Source: Methylobacterium sp.
GTDB taxonomy: Bacteria > Pseudomonadota > Alphaproteobacteria > Rhizobiales > Beijerinckiaceae
Assembly: GCF_019745455.1 (NCBI RefSeq)
Contig: NZ_JAIETD010000124.1
Location: 1 to 64,000 of the forward strand
Length of the DNA: 64,000 bases
Direction of reading: 5' to 3'
Below the pieces are notes generated by a model. The model was given only the letters and a program-made list of their open reading frames with translations, did no database searches and had not been told where the DNA came from. This document shows, in pieces, positions 53,936-62,369 of this stretch. Within the stretch, counting starts at the first letter, position 1, and the number at the start of each line of letters is the position of its first letter. The position numbers and the translations under genes are program-made.

Positions 53936-54922
53936 ATGGACGTCGAGCTGATCCGGCTGACCAAGCGCTACGGTGGCACGGCCGCCGTCGACGGCATCGA
54001 CCTCAAGATCCGGTCGGGCGACTATTGCTGCCTGCTCGGGCCGTCGGGCTGCGGTAAGACCACGACGCTTCGCATGATCGGCGGCCACGAGACGGTGACC
54101 AGCGGCGACGTGGTGATCGGACCTCGTGCGGTCGGCGACGCTGCGCCGTCCGAGCGCGGCACCGCGATGATGTTCCAGAGCTACGCCCTGTTCCCTCATC
54201 TGAATTGCCGCGACAACGTTGCCTTCAGCCTCAAGATGCGCGGGATCGGCAAGGCCGAGCGGCGTACCAAGGCGATGGCGATGCTCGACCTCGTCCAGAT
54301 GTCCCACCTTGCCGAGCGCCTGCCGGCTCAGCTCTCCGGTGGCCAGCAGCAACGCGTGGCGCTCGCCCGCGCGCTGGTCACCGGACCCAAGGTGCTCCTC
54401 CTCGACGAGCCGCTCTCGGCCCTCGACCCGTTCCTGCGGGTCAGGATGCGGACCGAGCTGAAACGAATTCAGAAGGAGCTCGGCCTCACCTTCATCCATG
54501 TCACCCACAGCCAGGAGGAGGCGATGGCGCTGTCCGACCTCGCCGTGGTGATGAATGGCGGCCGGATCGAGCAGGCCGGAACCCCGCGCGACGTGTTCGA
54601 GCGTCCGGCCTCGGCCTTCGTCGCCAAGTTCATCGGCGGCCACAACATCATCGCGCTTCCTGGCGAGGCGCCCATCGCCGTGCGCGCCGACCGGATGCGG
54701 CTCGGAGCGCAAGCCGGCGCCGCCGCGCGGCCGGCCCGGATCGTCTCCGTGGAGTACCAGGGCAGCACCGTCCATGTCGGGCTCGAAGCCGACGGCATGA
54801 GCGAGGCCGGACCCCTGACGGCGATCCTCGACGACGACGCCTTCGCCGCGAACCCTGTCGCCCTCGGGGAAACCGTGCCGCTCGGCTGGGATGCCGAGGC
54901 CGCGCACCGGCTCTCCGCCTGA
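53936..54922 (+). CDS. Polyamine-type ABC transporter ATPase (PotA-like)
   Basis: The 328-residue protein has Walker A GPSGCGKTTTL (about 35-45), Q-loop MMFQSYALFPHL, signature LSGGQQQRVALARAL, Walker B VLLLDEPLSALD, and the switch region VTHSQEEAM, with a C-terminal OB-type TOBE domain (IAVRADRMRLG, EYQGSTVHVGLEAD). It energises import by the two following permeases. The first gene of the transport set; context indicates uptake of the substrate of the ring-opening hydrolases. Confidence 0.93.
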   Translation: MDVELIRLTKRYGGTAAVDGIDLKIRSGDYCCLLGPSGCGKTTTLRMIGGHETVTSGDVVIGPRAVGDAAPSERGTAMMFQSYALFPHLNCRDNVAFSLKMRGIGKAERRTKAMAMLDLVQMSHLAERLPAQLSGGQQQRVALARALVTGPKVLLLDEPLSALDPFLRVRMRTELKRIQKELGLTFIHVTHSQEEAMALSDLAVVMNGGRIEQAGTPRDVFERPASAFVAKFIGGHNIIALPGEAPIAVRADRMRLGAQAGAAARPARIVSVEYQGSTVHVGLEADGMSEAGPLTAILDDDAFAANPVALGETVPLGWDAEAAHRLSA

Positions 54923-54955
54923 TATCTTCTTCCCTCCCGACCGAGAGAATCGACG

Positions 54956-56227
54956 ATGACCGAGATCAAGCTGAGCCGCCGCACATTGCTCCAGGGTGCC
55001 GGCGCCACCGGTGTGATGCTGGGCGCAGGGCCGATCACCGGCTTTCCCAACGTCATCGCCGCCGAGCCGGTGACCCTGCGCTACCTCGGCACCGCCGTGA
55101 ACCAATCGGCCGACATCGCCCGCAAGGTGAAGGAGGATCTCGGGATCATCATCGAGTACATCCCCGTCGTCACCGACGAGGTGGCCAAGCGCGTCATCAC
55201 GCAGCCGAACTCGTTCGACATCGTCGATTCCGAGTATTTCAGCCTCAAGAAGCTCATCCCCTCGGGCAACATGATGGGCATGGATGCAAGGCGCATCAAA
55301 CAGGCCGACAACATCACCACCGTCTTCACCAAGGGAGAATTGAACGGGAAGAAGATCGGCGACCAGGGCACGGCCCCGAAGAAGGTGTTCTACCTCGAGG
55401 GCCAGACGGGCAAGACCTTTGCGTCCTCGCCGACCGAGTGGATCACCCTGATCCCGACGACCTACAACGCCGATACGCTCGGCATCCGCCCGGACTTGAT
55501 CAAGCGCCCGATCACGAGCTGGAAGGAGCTCTTGAACCCCGAGTTCAAGGGCAAGGCCTCGATCCTCAACATCCCTTCCATCGGCATCATGGATGCGGCG
55601 ATGGTGATCGAGGCGTCGGGCGATTACACCTATCCCGACAAGGGCAACATGACGAAGGCCGAGATCGACCGGACCATCAAGGTGCTGATCGAGGCGAAAC
55701 GCGCCGGCCAGTTCCGTGCCCTGTGGCAGGACTTCAACGAATCCGTGAACCTGATGGCCTCGGGCGAGACGGTGATCCAGTCGATGTGGTCGCCCGCGGT
55801 CACCAAGGTCCGCAGCCAGGGCGTCGCCTGCACCTACCAGCCGCTCAAGGAGGGTTACCGCGCCTGGGCCTCGGGCTTCGGCCTGCCCAAGACCCTGTCC
55901 GGGAAGAAGCTCGATGCCGCCTACGACTTCGTGAACTGGTTCCTGTCGGGCTGGGCCGGGGCCTATCTCAATCGCCAGGGCTATTACTCGGCGGTGCTGG
56001 AGACGGCCAAGACCCAGATGGAGCCCTACGAGTGGGCCTTCTGGATGGAGGGCAAGCCGGCCGAGAAGGACATCAAGGGTCCCGACGGCTCGCTCCTGGA
56101 GAAGGCCGGCGCCGTGCGCGACGGCGGCTCGTTCGCGGACCGCATGGGCGGCGTCGCCTGCTGGAACGCCGTGATGGACGAGAACACCTACATGGTCCGC
56201 AAATGGAACGAGTTCATCGCGGCGTGA
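54956..56227 (+). CDS. Tat-exported ABC transporter substrate-binding protein (PotD-like)
   Basis: The 423-residue protein begins with a twin-arginine leader (KLSRRTLLQGAGATGVML) ending near VIAAEPV, and has the two-lobed fold of polyamine/iron-type binding proteins (RYLGTAVNQSADIARKVKEDLG, EFKGKASILNIPSIGIMD, YDFVNWFLSGWAGAYLNRQGYYS). An exported, folded import suggests use of a bound cofactor or fast folding. It is followed by palindromic DNA and then the permease genes, so it is probably more highly expressed than they are. The ligand is unknown. Confidence 0.9.
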   Translation: MTEIKLSRRTLLQGAGATGVMLGAGPITGFPNVIAAEPVTLRYLGTAVNQSADIARKVKEDLGIIIEYIPVVTDEVAKRVITQPNSFDIVDSEYFSLKKLIPSGNMMGMDARRIKQADNITTVFTKGELNGKKIGDQGTAPKKVFYLEGQTGKTFASSPTEWITLIPTTYNADTLGIRPDLIKRPITSWKELLNPEFKGKASILNIPSIGIMDAAMVIEASGDYTYPDKGNMTKAEIDRTIKVLIEAKRAGQFRALWQDFNESVNLMASGETVIQSMWSPAVTKVRSQGVACTYQPLKEGYRAWASGFGLPKTLSGKKLDAAYDFVNWFLSGWAGAYLNRQGYYSAVLETAKTQMEPYEWAFWMEGKPAEKDIKGPDGSLLEKAGAVRDGGSFADRMGGVACWNAVMDENTYMVRKWNEFIAA

Positions 56228-56257
56228 CGGGAATGGCTGCGTTCCGGAACGCGCGCT

Positions 56258-56370
56258 CCTCCCCCTTGTGGGGAGGAACAGGAGGTGGGGGTGGTTCCGC
56301 TTGCCGCCGCGGCGGGTCACCCAGCAACCCTCACCCCCCTACCCCCTTCCCGCAAAGGGGAGGGGAACGT
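56258..56370. repeat. REP-like inverted repeat between binding protein and permease genes
   Basis: A perfect stem CCTCCCC/GGGGAGG with a 5-base loop (56258-56276) is followed by G- and C-rich arms (GAGGTGGGGGTGG around 56282-56294; CCCTCACCCCCCTA around 56328-56341) and CCCCTTCCCGCAAAGGGGAG around 56343-56362. The motif is of the same type as in 27.37 kb. Its position after the binding protein is typical of sequences protecting the upstream mRNA from degradation. Confidence 0.55.
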
Positions 56371-56372
56371 CG

Positions 56373-57314
56373 ATGACCGACATCGCCCTCACCGCTCCTG
56401 CCGTTGCTCCCGCCACGGCGACGCCGAGCCTGACCAAGACGTCCCGTCGTGCACGGCGCCTCGCGTACCTTCAGGCCGCGCCGATGGCGCTGGTGTTCCT
56501 GGTGTTCTTCATCGTGCCGCTCGCCCTGACGCTGATGGTCAGCTTCTGGGAGTACAACGAGTACGAGATCATCCCGGCCTTCACGGTGCAGAACTACATC
56601 GACGTGTTCGATGGCTGCCTGTCGACATCGGACCCCTGCACCACCCTGCGCACCTATCTCTCGACCCTGAAATTCTGCTTCCTGACCTGGGTCTTCACCC
56701 TCGGCATCGGGTTCACGGTGGCGTATTTCCTCGCCTTCCACGTGCGCTCGCCCCGCACCCAGATGGTGCTGTTCCTGATCTGCACGATCCCGTTCTGGAC
56801 CTCGAACGTGATCCGCATGATCTCCTGGATCCCGCTGCTCGGCCGCAACGGCCTCGTCAACGACACCCTGCGCGGGCTCGGCATCATCGACAGGCCGATC
56901 GAGGGACTGCTCTATTCCGACTTCTCGGTGGTGCTGGCCTTCGTCCACCTCAACACGGTCTTCATGATCGTCCCGATCTTCAACTCGATGGCCCGGATCG
57001 ACCGATCGCTCCTGGAGGCCGCCTACGATGCCGGTGCCTCGGGCTGGCAGACCTTGTGGAATATCGTGGTGCCGCTGACCAAGCCAGGCATCGCCATCGG
57101 CTCGATCTTCGTGATCACCCTCGTGATGGGCGACTTCGTCACCGTGGGACTGATGGGCGGGCAGCAGATCGCCTCGGTCGGCAAGGTCATCCAGGTTCAG
57201 ATGTCGTCGCTGCAGTTCCCGGCCGCGGCGGCCAACGCCGTGGTGCTCCTCGGCGCCGTGATGCTGATGATCGTCGCGATGACCCGGCTCATCGACTTGC
57301 GCAAGGAGCTTTGA
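56373..57314 (+). CDS. ABC transporter permease (PotB-like)
   Basis: From ATG 56373, with GGGGAGGGGAACG upstream, the 313-residue protein has six transmembrane segments beginning ALVFLVFFIVPLALTLMVSFW and the EAA coupling motif DRSLLEAAYDAGASGWQTLWNIVVPLTKPGI. It pairs with the next permease to form the channel for a polyamine-type importer. The frame extends upstream to 56268 through the palindromic repeat, which is not coding. Confidence 0.92.
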   Translation: MTDIALTAPAVAPATATPSLTKTSRRARRLAYLQAAPMALVFLVFFIVPLALTLMVSFWEYNEYEIIPAFTVQNYIDVFDGCLSTSDPCTTLRTYLSTLKFCFLTWVFTLGIGFTVAYFLAFHVRSPRTQMVLFLICTIPFWTSNVIRMISWIPLLGRNGLVNDTLRGLGIIDRPIEGLLYSDFSVVLAFVHLNTVFMIVPIFNSMARIDRSLLEAAYDAGASGWQTLWNIVVPLTKPGIAIGSIFVITLVMGDFVTVGLMGGQQIASVGKVIQVQMSSLQFPAAAANAVVLLGAVMLMIVAMTRLIDLRKEL

Positions 57315-57378
57315 GCATGACGCGGGAAAGTGGCTGCCGGTTTTCCGGGATCGTCGTGCGAAACCGCAAGGTTTTCCC

Positions 57379-58251
57379 ATGAGCGACCGGCCGCGTGGTC
57401 CCGCCTTCTACGTGCTCGCCGCCTTCTTCGCGGGCTTCGTCGTCTTCCTCTACGGGCCGACGCTCACGATCCTGGTGCTGAGTTTCCAAGGGCCGCAGGG
57501 AGGCTTGACCTTCCCGCTGAACGGCGTCTCGACCCATTGGTTCTCAAAGCTCTGGGCCGGCGTCGGCGTGGTCGACATCTGGGCTGCGCTCTGGCGCTCG
57601 CTCAAGCTCGGCCTCGTCGTCATGGTGCTGACCGTCGTCCTCGCCTTCTTCGCCGGCCTCGCTTTCCGCAAGCATTTCCGCGGCGAGGGCGCCCTCTTCA
57701 CGACCGCGGTCGCGAGCTTGATCGTGCCCTCCATCGTAGTGTCCCTCGGGATCGGCCTGGAGTTTCGGCTGCTCGACGACGCGATGAAGGCTGCCGCCGC
57801 CGCCACCGGCTGGGGGTGGCTGCAGGACCACGGCACGCTGATGGGGCTCTACTCGTCGGCGCTCGGCGCGCACCTGACCTGGACGCTGCCCTTCGGCCTG
57901 CTGATCATGTTCGCGGTCTTCAACCGCTTCAGCCCTGCTTACGAGGAAGCGGCGCGCGACCTCGGCGCCACCGGTGGCCAGACCCTGCGCCACGTCGTGG
58001 TGCCGATCCTCGCCCCGTCCCTCGTCGGCGTCGCCCTGTTCGGCTTCACGTTGAGCTTCGACGAACTTGCGCGAACCAGCCAGGCCATCGGCGGGCGCAA
58101 CACGCTGCCCCTCGAATTGCAGGGCCTGACCACCACGGTGACGACGCCGGAGATCTATGCCCTCGGCACCCTCACCACGGCGATGTCGCTGGCGGTGATC
58201 GGTCTCGCGCTCGCCACCGGCCTATGGCTCGAGAAGCGCAAGGCGAGGTGA
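57379..58251 (+). CDS. ABC transporter permease (PotC-like)
   Basis: The 290-residue membrane protein starts MSDRPRGPAFYVLAAFFAGFVVFLYGPTLTILVLSFQG, has six transmembrane segments and the coupling loop YEEAARDLGATGGQTLRHVVVPILAPSLVGVA. It completes the four-component ABC importer encoded with the ring-opening hydrolases. A 64-base spacer with a CCGG-TTTT-CCGG motif separates it from the first permease. Confidence 0.92.
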   Translation: MSDRPRGPAFYVLAAFFAGFVVFLYGPTLTILVLSFQGPQGGLTFPLNGVSTHWFSKLWAGVGVVDIWAALWRSLKLGLVVMVLTVVLAFFAGLAFRKHFRGEGALFTTAVASLIVPSIVVSLGIGLEFRLLDDAMKAAAAATGWGWLQDHGTLMGLYSSALGAHLTWTLPFGLLIMFAVFNRFSPAYEEAARDLGATGGQTLRHVVVPILAPSLVGVALFGFTLSFDELARTSQAIGGRNTLPLELQGLTTTVTTPEIYALGTLTTAMSLAVIGLALATGLWLEKRKAR

Positions 58252-58289
58252 GCGCTTCTCGGTGGGGCGTAAAGGTGCCTGACGAAGCT

Positions 58290-58544
58290 TCAGCGGGCGC
58301 GGGTCTCGCGCTGGCGCTGGGCGATGGAGCCGGTGGTCAGGATGTCGCCGCGCAGGTTCGTGAGGGCATCGGCGCCGTAGGAGGGCGGTGCCGGGAAGCG
58401 CGGGGCAAGGCGGGTCGTGCCGCTCTCCATCGCGGCGCTGCCAATCGCGCCGGAGGACTGGGCGAGCGCCGTGGCACCGGCCGAAGCCAGGGCGAGGACG
58501 AGCGCGGCGGAAACGATACGGGAGGTCATCATCAATCCATTCAT
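58290..58544 (-). CDS. Small exported protein of unknown function
   Basis: The 84-residue product starts MNGLMMTSRIVSAALVLALASAGATALAQSSG, with a clear signal peptide cut after ALA, and has a short mature part containing SGAIGSAAMESGTTRLAPRFPAPPSYGADAL and a Thr-Gly-Ser-Ile (TTGSI) motif seen in small alphaproteobacterial exported proteins. Start choices are ATG 58544 and ATG 58529. It faces the permease gene tail to tail. I cannot assign a function. Confidence 0.55.
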   Translation of the reverse strand: MNGLMMTSRIVSAALVLALASAGATALAQSSGAIGSAAMESGTTRLAPRFPAPPSYGADALTNLRGDILTTGSIAQRQRETRAR

Positions 58545-58676
58545 GATATCGCGACCGGGTTTTCGGTTGGGGTCGCGTTCTTGTGTGCACCGCAATATGG
58601 CGACGATCGCCGTCGAATGGAGGTGCGTTTGAGCACCCCCAGGCGCTTTTTTGAGCTTAAATAGAAGGCGTTGCGT

Positions 58677-58715
58677 CACGAGGCTCAGAATCTAGGCGTC
58701 CTCGCCTATCTCGTG
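58677..58715 (+). other. Nested hairpin in the leader of the serine ammonia-lyase gene
   Basis: An inner stem TAGGCG/CGCCTA with a 4-base loop (58693-58708) is enclosed by an outer stem CACGAG/CTCGTG (58677-58682 and 58710-58715). It lies about 130 bases before the sdaA start in the divergent interval. It could be an operator, an RNA leader or part of a repeat; no known riboswitch is recognised. Confidence 0.35.
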
Positions 58716-58839
58716 AGCATGATAGCGTCGACAATCCGACGTGATGCCGAACAAGACACGCCTCGGATGCGTCGTGATCGATGGGTAGAACTTGCTGGTA
58801 CGGGACCTAATCGTCTCCGGCAGCCTGGGAGCCGCGGTG

Positions 58840-60234
58840 ATGTCATTGGAAACAGCCCGCGAGGGTCAGGCGCCGCGGGCCGTTTCCCCCGGAATGATCA
58901 GCACCTTCGACCTCTTCAAGATCGGCATCGGCCCGTCGAGTTCGCACACGGTCGGCCCGATGATTGCCGCAGGGCAATTTCGCCAGCGCATCGGCGACGG
59001 CGTGGCACGGGTCGAGGTCGAGATCTACGGCTCCTTGGCGTGGACAGGCCGCGGCCACGCCACCGATAAGGCGCTCTGCCTCGGGCTGCTCGGCCAGGTA
59101 CCGGACACCGTCGATCCCGATGCGATTCCCGGCCTGATGGCGAGCCTTGCCGCCGACAAGGTCATCGGCGGCGGGATCGCGTTCAATCCGGCCGAAGACA
59201 TCATCCTCAATCTCACCGAGCTTCTGCCCGTTCATACGAACGGCATGCGGTTCCGCGCCCTCGACGCCGACGACGGGCTCGTCGCCGAGGAGATCGTCTA
59301 TTCCATCGGCGGCGGCTTCGTTGTCGGCGGGCCGGAGGGCGAGGGGGCGATCCCGGTCTCGACGGCGGCTCATCCGTTTCACAGCGGCGAGGAGCTGCTC
59401 GAGGTCTGCGCGCGGACCGGCTTCACCGTGGCCGAGGTCCAACTTGCCAACGAATGCGGGCTGCGCCCGCTCGCCGAGGTCGAGGCCAGGCTCGATGCCA
59501 TTGCGGCGGCGATGTTCGCCTGCATCGATCGCGGCATGCGCATGGACGGGGTCCTTCCCGGTGGCATGCGGGTCCGTCGACGCGCCAAGGCGATTTACGA
59601 CCAGCTCGAAGCGGGTCGTCTCTCGAACAGCCGGGCCGCGCACGAGATCCTCGACTGGGTCAGCCTGTTCGCCATCGCGGTCAACGAGGAGAACGCCGCC
59701 GGCGGCCGGGTGGTCACGGCGCCGACCAACGGCGCCGCCGGCATCGTGCCCGCCGTTCTCCGCTACGCCCGCGACTTCTGCCCCGACTGGTCGCCCGAGC
59801 GTTGCCGCGATTTTCTCCTCACGGCGGCTGCCATCGGCGGCCTGATCAAGCGCAGGGCCTCGATCTCAGGCGCGGAGGTCGGCTGCCAGGGAGAGGTCGG
59901 CTCGGCCGCCTCGATGGCTGCGGCCGGGCTCGCTGCCCTCCTGGGCGCGAACCCGCGGCAGATCGAGAATGCTGCCGAGATCGCCATGGAGCACCACCTC
60001 GGCATGACCTGCGACCCGATCGGTGGCCTCGTCCAGATCCCCTGCATCGAGCGCAACGCCTTCGGCGCGAACAAGGCCATCGTCGCGGCCTCCCTGGCCC
60101 TGCGCGGCGACGGCATCCACCATGTCAGCCTCGACGCGGTGATCGAGACCATGCGCCAGACCGGCGCGGACATGCAGACGAAGTACAAGGAGACGTCGCT
60201 GGGCGGGCTCGCAGTGAACGTGGCGGCGTGCTGA
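58840..60234 (+). CDS. sdaA: L-serine ammonia-lyase, iron-sulfur dependent, single-chain
   Basis: The 464-residue protein has the beta domain at the N terminus (STFDLFKIGIGPSSSHTVGPM) and the alpha domain in the C half (TAPTNGAAGIVPAVLRYA). Cys residues for the 4Fe-4S cluster occur as in E. coli SdaA: Cys in VGCQGEVGSAASM and the pair CDPIGGLVQIPC. The enzyme converts L-serine to pyruvate and ammonia. The start at ATG 58840 has GGGAG upstream; ATG 58894 is a shorter option. In a serine-cycle methylotroph this activity must be controlled, as it would drain the cycle. Divergent from the small exported protein. Confidence 0.92.
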   Translation: MSLETAREGQAPRAVSPGMISTFDLFKIGIGPSSSHTVGPMIAAGQFRQRIGDGVARVEVEIYGSLAWTGRGHATDKALCLGLLGQVPDTVDPDAIPGLMASLAADKVIGGGIAFNPAEDIILNLTELLPVHTNGMRFRALDADDGLVAEEIVYSIGGGFVVGGPEGEGAIPVSTAAHPFHSGEELLEVCARTGFTVAEVQLANECGLRPLAEVEARLDAIAAAMFACIDRGMRMDGVLPGGMRVRRRAKAIYDQLEAGRLSNSRAAHEILDWVSLFAIAVNEENAAGGRVVTAPTNGAAGIVPAVLRYARDFCPDWSPERCRDFLLTAAAIGGLIKRRASISGAEVGCQGEVGSAASMAAAGLAALLGANPRQIENAAEIAMEHHLGMTCDPIGGLVQIPCIERNAFGANKAIVAASLALRGDGIHHVSLDAVIETMRQTGADMQTKYKETSLGGLAVNVAAC

Positions 60235-60526
60235 GGGCGCTGCGACGGTTCGCATCGCAGCAAGGGCTCACAACGGAGAAGGGCTGCATATGACGAAGCA
60301 AGAAGGCCAAAAGCTCCGCTCCAAGCCCTGCTTATGCTCAGGAAAGCTGGGGGCACCGTCTCCCATATCTCGTCGCCGATGCTTCACCCGGCGCCCGAAC
60401 CACACGCCAACGGATTAGGCCCAGCGTCCTCATCCCGGCCAACCCTGTGTAGAATCGAGCGTCTTCATTCCCTCCTGCTCAGCGCCGTGTAAAGTAACGG
60501 CAACGACAACGAGGGAAACGCCAAGA

Positions 60527-61516
60527 ATGACCGTCCCGACACCGGTACGCCGTACGCTTCTGCTCGGCCTCGCCGCAGCCACGATCGGCCTCGCCGCTCC
60601 GGCCGCAGCCCAGGCCCCCTATCCAAGCCGCCCGATCACCCTCGTCGTGCCCTTCGCTGCCGGGGGCTCGACCGACGTCGTCGGGCGCCTCGTGGCGCAG
60701 AAGATGTCGGATGTGCTCGGCCAGCAGGTTGTGGTTGAGAACGTGGTCGGGGCCGGCGGCAATGTCGGCGCGGCCCGCATCGCCAAGGCCGAGCCCGACG
60801 GCTACTCGATCCTGATGGGCACGGTGGCGACCCATGCGCTCAACCCGCTCATGCTCAAGCGCAAGCCCTACGACCCGGTCGCCGACTTCGCGCCCGTCTC
60901 GCTGCTCGCGGTGATCCCCAACGTCCTGATCGTCAATCCGAAGCTGCCGGCAAATACGGTCAAGGAGCTGATCGCGCTGGTGAAGGCCGATCCTGCGAAG
61001 TACAACTACGCCTCGTCGGGCCTCGGCACCCCGCTCCACCTCTCGGGCGAATTGTTCAAGAGCATGGCCGGGGTGAAGATGCAGCACATCCCCTATCGCG
61101 GCTCCGGCCCCGCCCTCAACGACGTGGTCGCCGGCCAGGTGCCGATCCAGTTCGACAACCTTCCTTCCGCCTCTGAGTTCATCAAGGCGGGCACCCTGCG
61201 GGCGCTGGCGGTCACGACCAAGGAGCGCGCGTCGTCGTTCCCCGATGTGCCGACCATGGCCGAGGCGGGACTTCCCGGCTACGAGACCTACACCTGGAAC
61301 GCGCTGTTCGCGCCGCCGAACACGCCGCGCCCGATCATCGACGCGCTCAACGCCGCCGCCCTCAAGGCGCTGGCGGACCCGGTCGTGATCGAGCGGATGA
61401 AGGCGTTCAGCGCCACCGTGGTCAGCTCGACACCTGAGGCCCTCGCCGACCACGTGAAGGCCGAGGTCGCCAAATGGGCGCCCGTGGTGAAGGACGCCGG
61501 CGTTCAGACAGAGTGA
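60527..61516 (+). CDS. tctC: Tripartite tricarboxylate transporter substrate-binding protein (TctC)
   Basis: The 329-residue protein has a signal peptide (VRRTLLLGLAAATIGLAAPAAAQ) and the TctC/Bug fold: YPSRPITLVVPFAAGGSTDVVGRLVAQKM, VVENVVGAGGNVGAARIAKAEPDGY, LHLSGELFKSMAGVKMQHIPYRGSGPALNDVVAGQVPIQFDN. It binds carboxylates or related ligands in the periplasm. The operon continues with tctB and tctA. A strong hairpin follows it. Confidence 0.93.
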   Translation: MTVPTPVRRTLLLGLAAATIGLAAPAAAQAPYPSRPITLVVPFAAGGSTDVVGRLVAQKMSDVLGQQVVVENVVGAGGNVGAARIAKAEPDGYSILMGTVATHALNPLMLKRKPYDPVADFAPVSLLAVIPNVLIVNPKLPANTVKELIALVKADPAKYNYASSGLGTPLHLSGELFKSMAGVKMQHIPYRGSGPALNDVVAGQVPIQFDNLPSASEFIKAGTLRALAVTTKERASSFPDVPTMAEAGLPGYETYTWNALFAPPNTPRPIIDALNAAALKALADPVVIERMKAFSATVVSSTPEALADHVKAEVAKWAPVVKDAGVQTE

Positions 61517-61533
61517 GCTCACGCTTCGATCGA

Positions 61534-61552
61534 GGCCGGCCTGAGGCCGGCC
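61534..61552. repeat. Strong palindrome between tctC and tctB
   Basis: A perfect 8-bp stem GGCCGGCC/GGCCGGCC with a 3-base TGA loop. There is no downstream T run, so it is more likely an mRNA-stabilising element than an intrinsic terminator. It occurs 18 bases after the tctC stop. Confidence 0.55.
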
Positions 61553-61696
61553 CGAGCCGCCTATAAAGACGGCAGAAGCAAGGCTTGGCCTTGGGCGCGA
61601 CGCCTTATAAGGATTGTGCTCAAGGCAGGTTCTGCCACCCTTTCGGATCCGCCCGAAGAGGCGGACTTAAGTAATGATGGTATCGGAGGAAATGTC

Positions 61697-62359
61697 ATGA
61701 GCGAGCCCAAAGGGGGCTCCGGCCGTCATGGCTTGGTGCGTGGTCCGCAAAGCCTGGCGGCAGGTCTCGGACTTCTCGCGCTCGGCGTCTTCGCGGTCTG
61801 GGCGGGAGGCGACCTGCCGCAGGGCACCCTCGGTGCCATGGGCCCTGGACTGATGCCGCGCTGGCTCGGAATCGGAGTGGCAACCTGCGGTGTCGCCCTC
61901 CTCGCGGCCGCCTTCGTCAAGGATGGCGACCCGATCCCACCGGTGGCGTGGCGCGGCCTCTTCGTCGTGGTCCTGGCCATCATCGCCTTCGCGGTGACCA
62001 TCCGTCCGGTCGGCATCGGCTCCTTCATGACCCCTGGTCTGGGCCTCATCGTCGCCGGTCCCCTCGCCATCATGATCGGCGGCTATGCCAGCCCCGAGGC
62101 GCGTTTCGGCGAGCTCGTGATCCTCGCCCTGCTCCTCACCGCCGGCTGCATGCTGCTGTTCGGCGATCTCCTCAACCTGCCGATCCCGATCTTTCCGACG
62201 GTGGTGATCGAGGCGGTTTCGGGTTCGATCTCGACGCGCCTCCTGCTGCGGATCGCCGTCGGCGTGCTGATCATCCTCGGTCTTGGCCTTATCGCCCTCA
62301 GGCGCGGCGCCAATCGCCGCCGGCCGGTCGACGTCGCTACCCATTCGCTGACGACCTGA
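61697..62359 (+). CDS. tctB: Tripartite tricarboxylate transporter small membrane subunit (TctB)
   Basis: From ATG 61697 (GGAGGA upstream) the 220-residue protein has four or more transmembrane segments and the TctB features GLGLLALGVFAVWAGGDLPQGTLGAMGPGLMPRWLG near the N terminus. The C-terminal part is hydrophobic and ends with a basic tail. It is longer than the usual 150 residues because of an extended C-terminal part. Forms the membrane complex with TctA. Confidence 0.85.
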   Translation: MSEPKGGSGRHGLVRGPQSLAAGLGLLALGVFAVWAGGDLPQGTLGAMGPGLMPRWLGIGVATCGVALLAAAFVKDGDPIPPVAWRGLFVVVLAIIAFAVTIRPVGIGSFMTPGLGLIVAGPLAIMIGGYASPEARFGELVILALLLTAGCMLLFGDLLNLPIPIFPTVVIEAVSGSISTRLLLRIAVGVLIILGLGLIALRRGANRRRPVDVATHSLTT

Positions 62360-62369
62360 GACGAGCGAC

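Noticed and set aside
53666..56320. 884-codon minus-strand frame opposite the dihydropyrimidinase and ABC genes
   Set aside because: It is antisense to three well-supported genes and its composition is shadow-like (Arg/His/Asp/Gly-rich), with no motif.
57315..57378. Short palindrome-like stretch between the two permease genes
   Set aside because: Only a 4-bp CCGG-TTTT-CCGG stem and loose complementarity; not enough to call a repeat or regulatory element.
60294..60422. 42-codon frame in the gap after sdaA (starts MTKQEGQKLR)
   Set aside because: The translation loses character after about ten residues, and other frames contain the more protein-like pieces; a frameshifted remnant is possible but too weak to call.
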